Shown here: piece by piece, positions 33,491-46,464 of the stretch | How the letters are laid out: each line of letters opens with the position of its first letter | How positions within the stretch are numbered: the stretch's first letter is position 1 | Assembly: GCF_030272615.1 (NCBI RefSeq) | Contig: NC_081415.1 | Coordinates: 511,133,873 to 511,197,872, forward strand | Direction: 5' to 3' | Length of the DNA stretch: 64,000 nucleotides | Source of the DNA: Cryptomeria japonica | Lineage: Eukaryota; Streptophyta; Pinopsida; Cupressales; Cupressaceae | The notes under the pieces: generated by a model | Told to the model about the DNA's origin: nothing | Database searches by the model: none | Seen by the model: the letters and a program-made list of their open reading frames with translations, nothing else | Program-made: the position numbers and the translations under genes

Positions 33491-34480
33491 TGGTGATGGG
33501 AGAGTGGGATATTGGATTGAGTGAGACTTAATCAAGGGAGGAGAGGAGAGAGAGGTGGAGATGGTAGTGCAAGAAGGGTACGGGGTGAGAGGGTAGTGTG
33601 GTGGGTGGCAGTGGATAGAGGGAGAGGAGGTTTGGCTATCAGAGTTAGAGGTGAGGAGTGGGTTGGGTAGGTGATAGCGATCGTGGGAGGGCATGATGAT
33701 TTTAGATGACTGGCTCAAAGGTGGAGGTTTGATGTTTTACCTCCACCAACACTGAGGACAGGTAGAGGGATAGGGGGTACCCCTTCATTGGTACCCTTGC
33801 AGATGAAGATTCTGACACATGTGGAGGATGCATAGATAGGTCACTATAGTTGTCAGTGCAGCATTTGCAAACATAGTTGTTGGCGCATCAACATCAAATC
33901 ATTCAGTTGACCATAGAGTGTGATACGAAGATAGAGTGGCGTGGTTGAGCAGAGGAGCTTGTAGTGAGTATGCAGAGAGAAACACCAGGTGGTTCGATGA
34001 GAGACACTTTGAGAGAGTTGGCTTTGAGAGCCAAGGAGGCAGAGTATTATAGGAGACATTATGAGGATGCAGTAACCCCAGGAGCGTCGAGTGCAAAGTT
34101 TTACATAGTCGAGATACAGTGGATCCTGAGAGATGGGGTCAAGGATGGAGAGCAGAGGCGTGACAAGGCCTTCTAGACAGGATCTACTTGGAGATCCAGG
34201 TGTTGGGACATTTGCAGTGAGATCATCTCCTTTAGGAGATAGTCATACATGAGAGATGTTGTCTCTATTGTATTTTGATCATTTTGTTGTATTTGTATAG
34301 ACATGACATTTTTTTGTACATTGATCATTTTGAGATATATATATGACACCCTTTTCTTTGATCCTCATGTGATCTATTATGGATAATGCTTTCTATATGC
34401 TTTTCTGTATTCTATGATGATGCAATGCTTAGATAGATGCATGTTATCTGATATTTGATGAATATGATGTGATAATGCAC
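33491..34480 (+). other. downstream part of the PMD element, no clear gene
   Basis: 33491-33720 is G-rich low-complexity sequence following the acidic PMD tail. An open frame at 33964-34176 encodes a charged segment (LRELALRAKEAEYYRRHYED) that looks like a coiled coil and may be the C-terminal part of the same protein in another frame. The family is unknown. Confidence 0.35.
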
Positions 34481-34489
34481 GATGTTGTG

Positions 34490-34816
34490 AGATGTATCTT
34501 GAAAATGAGATGTATGATATGATATGATGTGAGATGTATGATATGATATGCTGTGAGATGTATTTTTAAAATGAGATGTATGATATGATATGCTATGAGA
34601 TGTATCTTGGAAATGAGATGTACGATATGATATACTGTGAGATGTATTTTGAAAATGAGATGTATGATATGAGATGCTGTGAGATGTATTTTGAAAATGA
34701 GATGTCTGATATGAGATGCTACTAATTGTAAAATGATATGCAACTAATTGTAAAATGATATGCAACTACTTGTAAAATGATATGCAACTAATTGTAAAAT
34801 GATATGCAACTAATTG
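34490..34816. repeat. two tandem arrays: 42 bp x about 5.5 and 22 bp x about 4.5
   Basis: From 34490 the unit starting gagatgtatcttgaaaatga repeats every 42 bp (one unit is shortened to 24 bp) to about 34718. From 34719 the unit caactaattgtaaaatgata repeats every 22 bp to 34816. The His/Ser-rich minus-strand frames are repeat artefacts. Confidence 0.92.
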
Positions 34817-35144
34817 ATTTGAGCATCCTTATTCTACATTCGTCATTCCTATATAGCCACATGTTGTTTGCTTTCTTGATAGGTATCATCATTGAGCATT
34901 GATTTGTTTTGGGATATGTTAAAAGTTTATACAAGCATAATGGTATAATTGAACCATAATGAGCTAAGAAAAATTTACATGATTTTTGATTTTGCAAGAT
35001 AGCACAAGCATCAAGGTATAATTGAACCAGAATGACCTGAGTGCGGATTGCGTATGAACAAACAAGATTAAACCATTTTGTATGTGTAAAGTGGAATCAT
35101 GTCTTTAGTGATATGCTGTGAATCACATCTCGAGACAAGTATTT
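34817..35144. other. no recognisable gene
   Basis: A phrase acaagcat-ggtataattgaacca occurs twice (34931 and 35003). Nothing else is seen before copy B begins. Confidence 0.4.
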
Positions 35145-35559
35145 ACCTACTTTATACGTTATTTTTATTTTCACTTTCCTACATTTTGGTCTTTTATGGC
35201 CTATTATTCTACACAATTTATGTCATGTAGTGCTATTTTTAAGAAGGACAATAATGGGTAGGAAAAAAATTAAGCACTCTAAACTGCAATGTGAACTGCA
35301 ATGGTAGTTCATTATATTCTAAAGTTGGGAAGGAGAATAATTGATAGGAAAAATAAATTAGTCTTTTATAGCTAGCTATTCGACCCACTTTCTACACTAT
35401 TTTTCGTTTCACTTTACTACATTTTGGTCTTTTATGACCTGCTATTCTACACAATTTATGGCATGTAGCACTATTTCCAAGAAGGACAATAATTGATATG
35501 AAAAAAATTAAGTTGCAATGTGGATACTTACAATGGTTCATTATATTCCAAAGTTGATA
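35145..35559 (+). repeat. tandem repeat at the left end of copy B
   Basis: Two diverged units share the phrase tctacacaatttatg-catgtag-(g/a)ctattt, starting near 35145 and 35387. They match the pair at 17973 and 18121. The link to the LTR remnant is abrupt at 35556, where copy A has about 1.1 kb of extra sequence. Confidence 0.65.
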
Positions 35560-36261
35560 AGGAACAAATGGTAGAGTGAGCATAGAATGTAGAGGTGACA
35601 AACTAAAAGAAGTAGTACCTGATAGAGAGTGACCAAGTGTGATTTGAATTCAACAGAACAAAGGGACAAAAGATTAAGCAGAGTTAGAACTACCAGAAAG
35701 GCTAAGTTGCAGTGTGTGTTGAGTTGATACAAACTGGTAAGATAGAAGTCGGTAGTGCAAAGCCTTCAAGGGCTCCCAAACATCATTTGCAGCAAGGATC
35801 TCATTTGTATATCTAAGTTTTCATATTATTTTCGCTAAGTAGGTGCTTAGTACATGGGTTGTAGCTCCTTTAGGTTGTAGCCTATAAATTGTGTAGGGAT
35901 TGGTGCTCCTTTGAGTTGGTGTTCATAAATCAAGGATTGGTGCTCCTTGGGTTGGTGCCCTGAAATTTGTAATTAGATCTTTTCAGTGTGAGGCTGGATT
36001 GGAGCAAAAGATCTCCAACAACTATTCTCACCGAGGTTTTTACCACATTAGGTTTTCCTCATACACCTGGTGTAATGTGTTGCATCTTCATGTGTGTATT
36101 GTATTAATCTTTTAGATATTTCTCCTACACACCTTGTTTGCATTGCATTGATAACCAGTCTACATTTTGTATATTTCATATTCAATCGGTATATCTCTAA
36201 TTAAGTAAAAACATTTTAAATCACTAATTCACCCCCTCTCAGTGATCCATTGTGTCCAACA
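35560..36261 (+). repeat. 5' LTR remnant of copia copy B
   Basis: It aligns with 19404-20099 of copy A, from ggaacaaa-tggtagagtgag to the closing tgtccaaca. The front of the LTR is deleted. As in copy A, no primer-binding site follows; the next bases are tagaaagcc. Confidence 0.7.
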
Positions 36262-36305
36262 TAGAAAGCCTAACCGCTTGAGGAAAATATTCCGAGGAAG
36301 TGAAG

Positions 36306-37510
36306 ATGACGAAGAAAGAGGGTCCTAAGTTCAATAAGGATAACTACAAGATCTGGAAAGATAGAATGAAGATCTACATCAAAGGTCTTGGTGCACAATA
36401 TTGGAAGCAAGTTGAAACAACATATGTTGCTCCTACTACTACTCCCTTGACACCAAATGAATTCAAAGAGCATGTTCAAAGAGCCAAAGAAGAAATCTTG
36501 AGAGGAAAGTTTGATGACATGAGAATTCTTGAAGGAGAGAATATTGCATAGTATGGTCAAAGAATCAAAGAAATTGTTGGTGGCATAAAGAGTGCTGGAG
36601 GTAAAATAGAAGATGATGCAATAGTAAGTAAAATTCTCATAACTCTTCAATTTCAGTATGCTATAAGATTATCAAAAATCTAGGAACTTAGATCTATTTC
36701 AAAGGATAAGGTAACTGTTTATTCATTAATTGGTAAGCTTACAACTTTTGAGTTAAATAATTTTGACAACAGTGTGACAAAATCTATTGAATCTGCCTTT
36801 AAATCTTCTGTTACTAGTTCATCTGCTAGAAAAGGAAAAGATATATGTCAAAATCATGAGTGCATGACAAGTGATGGAAGTAACTGGGGAAATAAAGACA
36901 ATGAAGATCAAGTGATGGAACTTGAGGCATTGTTAGCAAAGAGATTTACAAGAGGCACAGGTAAGTATAAAGGAAAGCTACCTTTGAAGTGTTTCTCTTG
37001 TAGCAAAATTGGTCATATTGTTGCTAACTGCCCTAACACCGATAAGAAAGAGAATTTTAGAAGATTCAAAGGAAAGGGCAAGAAACATTGTTATGTTGTA
37101 GTAGATGAAGGTGTGACTCATGAGGACTCGAAAGAAGAAGATGACAATGAAGAAATTGTGTTTGTAGTCGTGAAGGAGGAACTACCTAATGAAAAGGCTC
37201 TAGTATCTCATATGAAGAATAGTGATGAATGGATTATGGATAGTGGCTTCTCACACCACATGACCGGAGATAAAAGCAAGTTCATAACCCTTAATGAATT
37301 TGATGGAGGTGTTGTTAGATTTGGAAATAACTCTCCCTACATGGTGAAAGGTAAATGTTCAATCTCTCTAAATGGGAAGAGTAATGCTGATGATGTATTT
37401 TGGGTTGATGGTCTTCATAATATTCTTTTAAGTGTTGGTCAGATAAATGATAAAGGTAAGTTGCTTGAGTTAAAGAGTGGAGTCTGTAGAATTCTTGGAG
37501 GTAATGGTTA
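36306..37510 (+). pseudogene. copia copy B gag and protease start, partly open
   Basis: Gag opens at ATG 36306 (KKEGPKFNKDNYKIWKDRMK) and stays open to 36549. The UBN2 region is shortened by a deletion of about 100 bp near 36470 compared with copy A. After stops at 36549 and 36681, a 245-codon frame (36774-37511) contains an intact zinc knuckle, CFSCSKIGHIVANC, near 36990, and an intact protease motif, WIMDSGFSHHMTGD, near 37232. Both motifs are damaged in copy A, so the two copies have decayed independently. Confidence 0.82.
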
Positions 37511-37539
37511 ATTGATTGCGACCGGGAAGCAAACTAGAG

Positions 37540-38690
37540 GTAACTTTTCCATTTGAATAGTACTATTAATAATTGTCTGGTTGCAAGAAGGGAAGACAGT
37601 TGGTTGTGGCATAAAATATGTTGTCATGTTAATTATGATAATTTGGTTACAATTCACAAGTCAAGTGTTGTAAGAGGATTACCCCAACTTGTCAAACCGG
37701 ATAGTGTGGTCTGCAAAGATTGTCAAATAGGTAAGATGACCTCTATTTATTTCAAGAGAAATAATTGTATTTCTGAGAATGTTTTAGATTTGGTACATAT
37801 TGATCTATGTGGCCCTATGAGAACAAAGAGTAATTACGGTGATAGATATTTATTGATCTTCATCGATGACTATTCTAAAATGATGTGGGTGACATTTTTG
37901 AGAGAGAAATAAGAAGCGTATAATAAATTTAAATAATGTAAAGCTCTGGTTGAGAAGGAAACTAGTAAGAACTTGAAGTGTTTAAGATCAGATGGAGGAG
38001 GTGAATTCACATCTGATGAATTTGTTAAGTATTATGATGAATAGGGTATAAAGAGACAAATGTCTACTCTGAGGACACCATAACAAAATGGCATAGTAGA
38101 AAGGATGAAAAGAACAATAGTTGAAGCAGTAAAAACCATGTTATTGCAGGGTAATATATCCAAAATGTTTTTGAGAGAAGTGGTCAGTACTTCTATATAC
38201 ACTCTAAACTGGGTACTGGTAAAGAGAGGTAACAATAAGACACCCTATGAGCTATGGTATGGAAAAAATCCTTGTGTTAGTTATTTTAAAATTTTTGGAA
38301 GTCAATGTTTTATTAGGAGAGATAACGACACTAAGAAATTTGATGCAAAATTTCATGAGGGAATTTTTCTTGGTTACTCTTCTAAGAGTAATGCATATAC
38401 ATGTTACAATAAGAGAACTAAGAAAATTGTTGAAAGTACTAATGTAAAAGTTGATGATCTATCCAATAAGCCTGAAGGTACAAGCAGATCAAAACCTGAA
38501 AGGGATGACAATGAGAAAAAGTTTTCAATCATTAAACTAGTGGTAAAAATTAATGAAGAATCGACAAATGCAGAATTGGATGTTCAACCAATAAGCGATG
38601 ACAATGAGGTAGAAGATGAAGAGCCTAATGAAGAAGATGCAGAACCATCACAAGAAATACCGAGATATGTCAGATTGAATCATTGAGAAC
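37540..38690 (+). pseudogene. copia copy B integrase relic
   Basis: LWHKICCHVNYDNL (37607), VCKDCQIGKMTS (37710) and LVHIDLCGP (37792) mark the pre-integrase and first catalytic Asp. The frame has stops at 37910, 37936 and 38041. From 38105 a 193-codon frame runs through the integrase C-terminal region (LVKRGNNKTPYELWYGKNP, then HEGIFLGYSSKSNAYTCYN) into an Asp/Glu-rich linker. All three catalytic positions can be located, but the protein is broken. Confidence 0.82.
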
Positions 38691-38719
38691 AGAGAATAAT
38701 TCATGGTAAGAATGTAGGT

Positions 38720-40098
38720 GTGCAAATGAGGAGAAAGATCCAAGAAAACTCATGTTTGATATCTACAATTGATCCCAGGATAGTTAAGGAAGAACTAAAG
38801 GATGATGGTTGGCTGAATGAAATAAATGAAGAATTAGATCAAATTGAGAAGAATCAAACATGGTCACTTGTCCCTAGGATGGAGGATAAGAATGTAATTG
38901 GAACAAAATGGGTCTTTAGGAATAAATTGGATGAAGAAAGAAAGATTGTAAGAAACATGGTAAGGTTAGTTTGCAAAGGGTATGCTCAAGAGGAATGTGA
39001 GGATTATAGTGAAACATTTGCACTTGTTGCTAGATTAGAAGTAGTAAGGATGCTGCTGGCATTTGCTGCATATAAGGGATTCAAAGTTTACCAAATGGGC
39101 ACCAAGTTAGCCTTTCTAAATGGGATTCTAGAAGAAGTATACATTGAATAATTGGATGGACTTTCCTTGACCTATGATAAGGACATTGTGTGTAAATTGC
39201 ACAAAGCAGTATATGGTCTAAAGAAGGAACTGAGAACAAGGTATGAGAGATTGCATGCACATTCAATCAAAATTGGATTCCAATATAGCAGTGAGGACAA
39301 CAACATTTATTTGAAGACTAATGGAGACAAGATGCTGATAGCAGAAGTATTTGTTGATGACATAATTTTTGGTAGAAATAATGATATATGTATGGACTTT
39401 GCTGATATAATGAAAAAGGAATTTGAAATGTTTCTAACCATTGAAACAAAGTTCTTTATGGGCTTATAGGCTCAACAACCGGATGGTGGTATCTTTGTTT
39501 GTCATACCAAGTATATCAAAGAGGTGTTGAAGACTTTCGGCATGGAAGACTACAAAACGGTAGGAACACCAATGGTGACAGGCTCCAAGTTGTTAAAGGA
39601 AGATGATTCCCCTACTATTAGTGAAAAAGAGTACAAATCTATGATTGGCAAGCTACACTATGTTGTCCCTAGCAGACCGGTGGAGCTTTTCTACTTGGAG
39701 GAAGATTAATTGCATGGACAAGAAAGAAACAAACTTGTGTTTCTCAATCTACAGCTGAAGCAAAGTATGTAGCTACATCCATGAATTGCACATAGGCAAT
39801 ATGTATGAGACATTTGATAGAATGATTCAAGATAGATATGTCTGAATCAGTGACTATCTATTGTGATAATACAAGTGCAATAAATATCTCTAAGAATCAT
39901 ATACTTCATTCCAAAACCAAGCACATTGAATTCAAGTATCACTTCCTAAGGGAAAGAGTTCAAGAAAAGGAGGTGAAGATGGAATATGTGAAGAGTAAAG
40001 ACCAGTTAGCTGATATCTTTACTAAGCCCTTACCAAAGGCTACTTTTGAGTATCTTAGAAGTAAACTAGGGGTTAGACCCCTACATTGGAAGAACTAG
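38720..40098 (+). pseudogene. copia copy B reverse transcriptase and deleted RNase H
   Basis: A 143-codon frame from 38720 covers most of the fingers and palm (KWVFRNKLDEERKIVRNM). In YQMGTKLAFLNG the first catalytic Asp has become Gly. After a stop, 39152-39469 contains FVDDIIFGRNND. RNase H is cut: the sequence jumps from ...SRPV at 39680 to the middle of the domain, losing about 220 bp compared with 23640-23855. A four-base accg similarity at the join suggests a microhomology deletion. The tail (DNTSAINISKN, then ADIFTKPLP) is open to 40098. Confidence 0.82.
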
Positions 40099-40498
40099 AA
40101 TGATGGAGATCCATCAATCCTATGGATTTGATGTTTATTTTTCACTAAGGATTGATGAAGGTGCAAGCTACTCCTTTGAGAGAGCAAGTCTGATTTAAAG
40201 TTCTGATTTAATACTCTATTATAATTTTTCTAATTTATGTAGCAAAGATGATGGAAGAGGCAATAGTAGAATTGAAGACAAGTGATGCATTTAAATATTT
40301 AGAATTGTTGTCAAAGGGGGAGAAGAGTAGAAATTAGATATGGAAGTTGAAGATCAGATTGAGTGAAGCATTGGTTAAGGGAGAGATGACAAAAGGAGGG
40401 AGCGACAGATGATGTGAAACTAGAAAGCAAGTTGCAGATGATGAGGTTACTTTGATTTTATATCTGATTCATGTTGTCATCAATGCCAAAGGGGGAGT
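40099..40498 (+). other. post-pol region and polypurine tract of copia copy B
   Basis: Non-coding and aligned with 24241-24667. It ends catcaatgccaaagggggag before the LTR. Confidence 0.7.
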
Positions 40499-42184
40499 TT
40501 CTGGCATTTGGCATAACTGATGTAGATGAGTTAATGTACTTGAAGACTGATGACTACACGAGTAAAGGATAGAAGTCTATTTGTGATGAAGAGATTGAGA
40601 TTCTATGAATAGATGGCATGATTGGTTATTTGTGTTGTCATTGATAGGAACTGATGTCAAATGATGTTCCTGATGTTCTTTATGTTTTGTTTTAGCATCT
40701 AAGTGATTTGGTTTACCAAAAGATAGGGTTTACCAGCATGGAACTAAAGTTAGTGAAATAGGACTTTGACCAGTAAAGCAGAGATATTTTGATTGGATTG
40801 GTCAATCAGCGATGATTGGTGATTTGAAGTTTGGATGGTGAACTTGTATCATGAAAAGGTGTATCTAACCCAAACTGGAACTTGTGAAGATTACCGAAAT
40901 GCATGTTTCAAATTTATGATGAATTTTTTTAATGTTTTAGTAGGGTTTAAGATTGGTGAGGAAATCATCAAATCGGTAATGATTTTTGTTATGACAGTGA
41001 TCGATGATGAGTCTACATGAAGTTGGTAAAATGAGACAACCCACATGAAAAATTTAATTATTTCTTTGGCACGGTTCAAGGAAGAATTTCTTGGGAATTA
41101 GCAAAACGCTTAGTAGAGTGTTTTGAGGGTTTGAATTTGGTATAGATTGGATTTTCGTGATGAGTTATGATCAACCAACGGTTGATATTGCATTGTAATT
41201 TATTGTAATGATCTGTATATCAATCTGTGATGATCTCTTATGATTTGAATTATAAATTTATTTTGTAATTAGGGTTTTGTGGTTGACCTAGATGAGATGA
41301 CTATTTAGGAAGATAGAGTTGATATTTATGATGTCGGTGGTCTTAGAGAATGTTTTAAGCTATCGAAGTGAAGTGTGAGATCTGCCTCAAAGTTGCAGAG
41401 TATTGTGTATAACTAGATCTGATCAAGCAAGAAGAGAAGTGCAAGTAACAAATCATTTTCTTACTGTTGTTCCCTAGCAGTTGTAGAAGGTTAAATTCCT
41501 TAATCGGTTAGGTCCTAACAGGCCTTAAACATTTAAGTCCCCTAATAGGACAACTCTCAAAAGAGTGTTAAATCCTCTCACGATGTTGATCCTAATAGAT
41601 CATCAAGTTTCTAACCAGGATACTAGGCAAATCCCGTAACTGGGTGACTCCTAGCAAGGTCTGCTCCTAACCGAGCATATTGTAAGCTCCTAACAGGGCA
41701 TACTTCAAAAGAGTACAAATATGTGTGGGTTCCAACTCCCACCATGGGTTTTCCTTATTTGGGTTTCCATGTCAAAAACTTATGATGTTCATTTGTGGAA
41801 TGTTTTTCATGTGATGTTCTTGTTTATGTTTCATTTCATGCATTATTTATGAGACACCAATTATGATGTTTTATCAGAAGTTTATCAGAGGTTATTGGTA
41901 CTGATAAGGAGTTGTTTGAGAAAGTATTTGATCTGATTGATAAGGTTAATGAGTTAATAAATGATCAAGTTTATATGATTTCTTTGGTGGTGAAATTATT
42001 GAGTTGTAAATGATTTGATTAATGCGTTAAGAAAATCTGATAAAGAGATTGCTAGATCTGATTAAAGAAGTTGAGATATTTGTTAAATGGTTTCAGATCT
42101 AGCGTAATTTTGATTCTGGGTTTAAAGTTTCAATTGGTCTTAATACTATTTCACACCCCCCTCTAAGTATTAAATGGATCCTCC
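40499..42184 (+). repeat. 3' LTR of copia copy B
   Basis: It aligns with 24668-26337 along its length. The terminal TG has mutated to TT here. The LTR ends near ggatcctcc, followed by the same LINE tail as in copy A. Confidence 0.78.
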
Positions 42185-42610
42185 TAGGATTAACAATTAT
42201 ATGGAGGATCTTGGTATTTTGGTGAAGTGGTGGAACAGTGTTGTTCTCTCCATTGGAAAAGGGTTGTAGTTGAATTTCATTTTGAGATAGTGGCGACTTT
42301 GTTGAATCAACAAACCTTGGATGATGTTAGTTGGTAGCTTTAGATTATTATTTGACAGATTCTTTCATTTTGTAGTTTCTTTGAGTCAATCACTTTCATT
42401 TACATTCCCAGGGAATCGAATGGGGTGGCCAATTATCTTGCCAAATGGGCATCTGACTTTATGGAGGGATGGTCTATTGGAGATAGGAGTTAACTATCAC
42501 CAGATTTGTCTCATGTGTTGGATCAACTTGCGGATCATGATAAATCTTTATATTCTTTTCTTGGTTCGACATTTTTCCTTCTTATGATGTACTTTTCTTT
42601 CTATTTTGAA
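42185..42610 (+). pseudogene. LINE ORF2 C-terminal RNase H relic, copy B
   Basis: It is equivalent to 26338-26766. The readable core is IPREWNGVANYLAKWASDF near 42405-42460, followed by LSHVLDQLADHDKSLY. The stop that ends the frame in copy A is read through here (FEYTFTPLIG). Confidence 0.75.
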
Positions 42611-42639
42611 TACACTTTTACCCCTCTTATTGGTAGAAC

Positions 42640-44509
42640 AAGATTTGACTTCATGATTAAAATTAAAATTAGAAGAATTAAATACTTGAATCTAAGACAA
42701 GTGACCAATGAACTTAAAAGGATGAAAGTCGACTATTCTCTTGGAAAATATATAGAAGATTATGGTAACTCTCAAAACTCTAATAGTTTTCACAACCAAA
42801 ATAATTCCTGTAATCATTTTTTTAAAAACAAAGAGTTTAACCATTAGAGATTTAATAGATAATGAAATATTATGCCAAATTATGGGTTTACATCTAGTTC
42901 GTTGGATATTACAAATTAGGCATCAAGGAGCCATACCAACGTGAGCCTTAATAAGATAATTATATAATCTATTTGGTCTAGAACTCACCATCAATTGACC
43001 ACTAAAATTTGAATAGACTTCAAATGAAGAATATCTATAGAACTTCTACGAAGTATTAAAATATGGGATGAATGGTTGTATTGGAAATGGACAATATGGA
43101 AACATATGAACTACAATGGTGCCTAATATATATTTGTTTCTTTTTGATGATAATATAGGAAGCCTTTCTTCTTGACCAATTTAAATTGTCCTTTTTCTTA
43201 AATAAACCAAAAAAGATTGTAGTAATAGTAGACATGAGTTTTCCATAATTTTTGAAGATGTATTTGATTGTTTTTCAAATTAATTATTATTTTTTATATG
43301 AAATAAATATGATTATAATAATTTTAATATTAAAAAAATTAAAAGTGAAAATAAGATGTTTCTTGTACTTTTTACATTATTTAGCCTTAAATTAATTTTG
43401 AATCATAATAATTGTCTATTATATATTTGACATGATCCTATACAATATATTTTAGTGATTGCTAGATGTATTATAACAATTTTTGGAATTCTTTTAGAAA
43501 TACAATGTATTCTTATAGTCATTGTAGACACATAAAAATTTCCATTAAAAAGTGTCATCTTATCAAAATCTTAGTTTTGTAATAATCATCAAGGTGGATC
43601 CGTTCTTTAATAATCCTATTTTCCATTATAATATCCATGGCATCTATTATTTTATAATATCAAAAATATTATTATATTTCATCATTATCCATTTAAATCC
43701 TTATATTCTTGATTATTCTCCATTAATTCATTTAATCCATTAATATATTATATTATTATAACCATTTTCCAAATCTCTTGGATAACAAATCCATCTTCTA
43801 TTTATCTTGTTTCACTCCCACCTATTACATTCATCTAAAGAATAAGGGATACACGCTTACACCTCCAAACCAATATTTATCCCACATTTATCCTATAGCT
43901 TGGATCCACACAGAGAACTTATATTTAGGCTCATCCCCTCTCCCATTTCAAGCTATCTAGGAATCTAGCAATCTAGCAATTGAGTTTAATTTTGTACTCT
44001 AACATTAGAACTATCTTGTACTTTGTTTTCTAACTTTTTGCATTCATGATATTTCAAATTTTCATTTCCTCATAGCCTTTGTGCATGCTTCTAAGAGAAA
44101 TATTATCACAAAACACAAATATTGAGGAATAGGAGTGTAATGGAGTAGGTTTTGTAGCATGAATGTGTGTTTTGGTAGGAAAAATTCATTGTTGGATGTT
44201 GGAGGAAGCTAAATCCATGATTTAGTTTCCTATTTCCTCCATCTTTAGTTGTTAATTAGAATATTATATTGCATATTATGCAAATTGATTTTTTTTTTTT
44301 TTTGTTAAAGTGACATTTTTTTATATTAGAAAGAATTTGAATTTAAAAAACTAGGTTATGTTATATGAATGTCTAAAATGGGTCAATATGAAGGAATATG
44401 CAACATTTGGCAAATGTTGAGATTGCTTTTGGGGGTAATTCATTGATTGGTTTTATTTATAAGATTTGGTTTGTGTGTTAAATAGATGAAATCACATTCC
44501 AACTATATG

Positions 44510-44510
<1 letters not shown>
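42640..44510 (+). repeat. mosaic repeat, copy B version of the copy-C unit, longest form
   Basis: It aligns with 15605-17185 outside the SINE and with 26805-27340. At 44331-44340 it keeps the uninterrupted SINE target AAGAATTTGA. The stretch 43520-44270 is less clearly shared with copy C and has no gene. Long AT-rich runs occur near 43300-43760. Confidence 0.7.

Positions 44511-44511
<1 letters not shown>

Positions 44512-44551
<40 letters not shown>
44512..44551. repeat. (TA)n microsatellite
   Basis: About 40 bases, tttaa(ta)n ttaaa, forming a self-complementary tract. Confidence 0.9.
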
Positions 44552-44554
<3 letters not shown>

Positions 44555-45412
44555 GTGGTAGAAAAAAGTGTCTTGTTGGTCTCAAGAAAAAGTTAATTAT
44601 GTGTTCCATAAGTAGTAATTATTATTTGACATATTATGTAAAATTTATACATTATAAAATATATTATAATATTTGAAAAACATTTTGATGCAAACATTTG
44701 TTTTAATAAGTCACATAATTCGTCTGTACAATAAATCAGACCTAAGAAACTTTCCTAGAATATTATAAAGTGGGACAAAATTTGTAACAATTATGTCCTA
44801 TGAAATTGACTAAAACAACACAAGTTATTGTTCAAGGTAGCTTGTAAGTTTGAATGAAATTGAAATGATGGGGAAATAGTAGGGTAAGGATACTAGTGGC
44901 TATTATACCTAGCTTCATGCATCCACAAATCCTAAATGGTACATCATATTTCAATTATTATTTTTTAATTATGTCTATAAGCGAAGTAGCTGCTTATAGC
45001 TATTGTTTTGTCTTCTAGGTAGTAATGATTTACACTGTGAGATCCATTATGCATGTAAGGGGAAAAAAGTGGTCATTTCAAAATGTCACTTGATACCTAC
45101 TTAAAGGTAAATTTGTGATCCAGTGTGATGGTTGGTTTTTTTGTTGGTTCTATATTGGAGAGATGTGATTTTTTAGTTTGTGTTCCTTTGGAATTGATTC
45201 TTTATGTTGTGTGGATTTTGGAGAGTGTTTGGGATGTTTGTGTGTGTCCTCAGTTTGGATGGTTCATGCTTTGGAACTTCACAAGTATATCTTTAGTTTG
45301 TCAGTATTCTTGAGCTTCGGTGATGAAATGATGATGATTCTAGTTATCCAATTTGTTGCGGTGATTGCGGAGGAATTCATGTTGCTTGGTGATGTTCTTG
45401 TTACCAAAATTT
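44552..45412. other. no recognisable gene
   Basis: Open frames at 45125-45435 are Cys/Val/Leu-rich and overlap each other in two frames, without a family motif. The right end (45312-45412) aligns with 27355-27454 of copy A. Confidence 0.4.
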
Positions 45413-46379
45413 TATCACATCTAAAATTTTGGTGACCTATTATAGGGCTTACGTATTGCAGATAAAAGGTACACAAAATTCTTCCAAAACTTTCATTTTT
45501 ATAAATAAATATGTATGTCATACAAGTATCTTATTTCCAATGTGCAATGTTTGAATCAAGAAATATATACATGAATAAAACATCTGCATGTAATACATTT
45601 TTATTTATAAAAACTAAACTATTTACAAGATCCCACACAAGCGATGGGAGTAGCTGAGAAAAGATCACACTGATCATAGAAATACAAACACAAAAAGAAA
45701 CAAAAGAATGTATGAAGAAGGGAAAGAAAGAACCCATCGTTGCTTGGATAGGTTGATGAGTTCTAAAGAAGACTCTCTCGATCAACTTTGTTGATTAGAG
45801 AACCTCACTGTCCACTCCATAAGATGAGCTCAAACATAGAGATAAATGGTTTTGTTAGAGCTTTAGGTCATTCCTTTCACTCCTACATGCACAATGCTAC
45901 TCCTAGTGTGCCTACACTACTATATTAGAAAATCAAATCAAATCAATGCAGAAAAAATGCCATGAGATATCACCAAGAACCATGTTTTTATCTAACTTGT
46001 TTGTTTCATGTGCAGATATAGGTTTTCATTTCAGAAATATCATGTATGTGGGTTAAAATGGGCTCCCACAAGTGTAGAGTTCAACATAAAAGTTATCGCT
46101 CATGAGAAGACTCTAATATCATCTTAAATAACGAATAAAATAGTATACATGGTCCCATTTATTGTCACTCAATGATAGTAAAAGTTGTCATTCAATGAGA
46201 GAACATACAACAATGAAAAAGACTACATTAGATATCTAACAAGTGACTACAACCATCACAGAAGTGTCCAAAGAATAGCTACAACATAACAATCCTAAGG
46301 CTAATAAGAATGATAGGGCAGTTCATCAAAGATTCTAATAACGGCTCATGAAGAATAGGTGGGATCAAGAATCAATAAG
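45413..46379 (+). repeat. gypsy-like LTR start, copy B, left of the hAT element
   Basis: It aligns with 27455-28420. Continuity of this repeat is broken by the hAT insertion after TCAATAAG and resumes at 58953. Confidence 0.6.
46372..46379. repeat. target-site duplication of the hAT element (TCAATAAG), left copy
   Basis: TCAATAAG at 46372-46379 is repeated exactly at 58945-58952. Copy A has a single tcaacaag at the same point (28413-28420), followed by the same gaggt continuation. Eight bases is the duplication length of the hAT superfamily. Confidence 0.95.
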
Positions 46380-46464
46380 CAGGGAAAACTTTAAGAAACC
46401 CCCCCCTTGGACAAGGTGTAAAAACCTGGTGAACATTGTATAATTCTCGAGGAAAATTTTAATT

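Noticed and set aside
34412-34765. His/Ser/Thr-rich minus-strand frames of about 100 codons
   Set aside because: Translations of the 42-bp tandem repeat.
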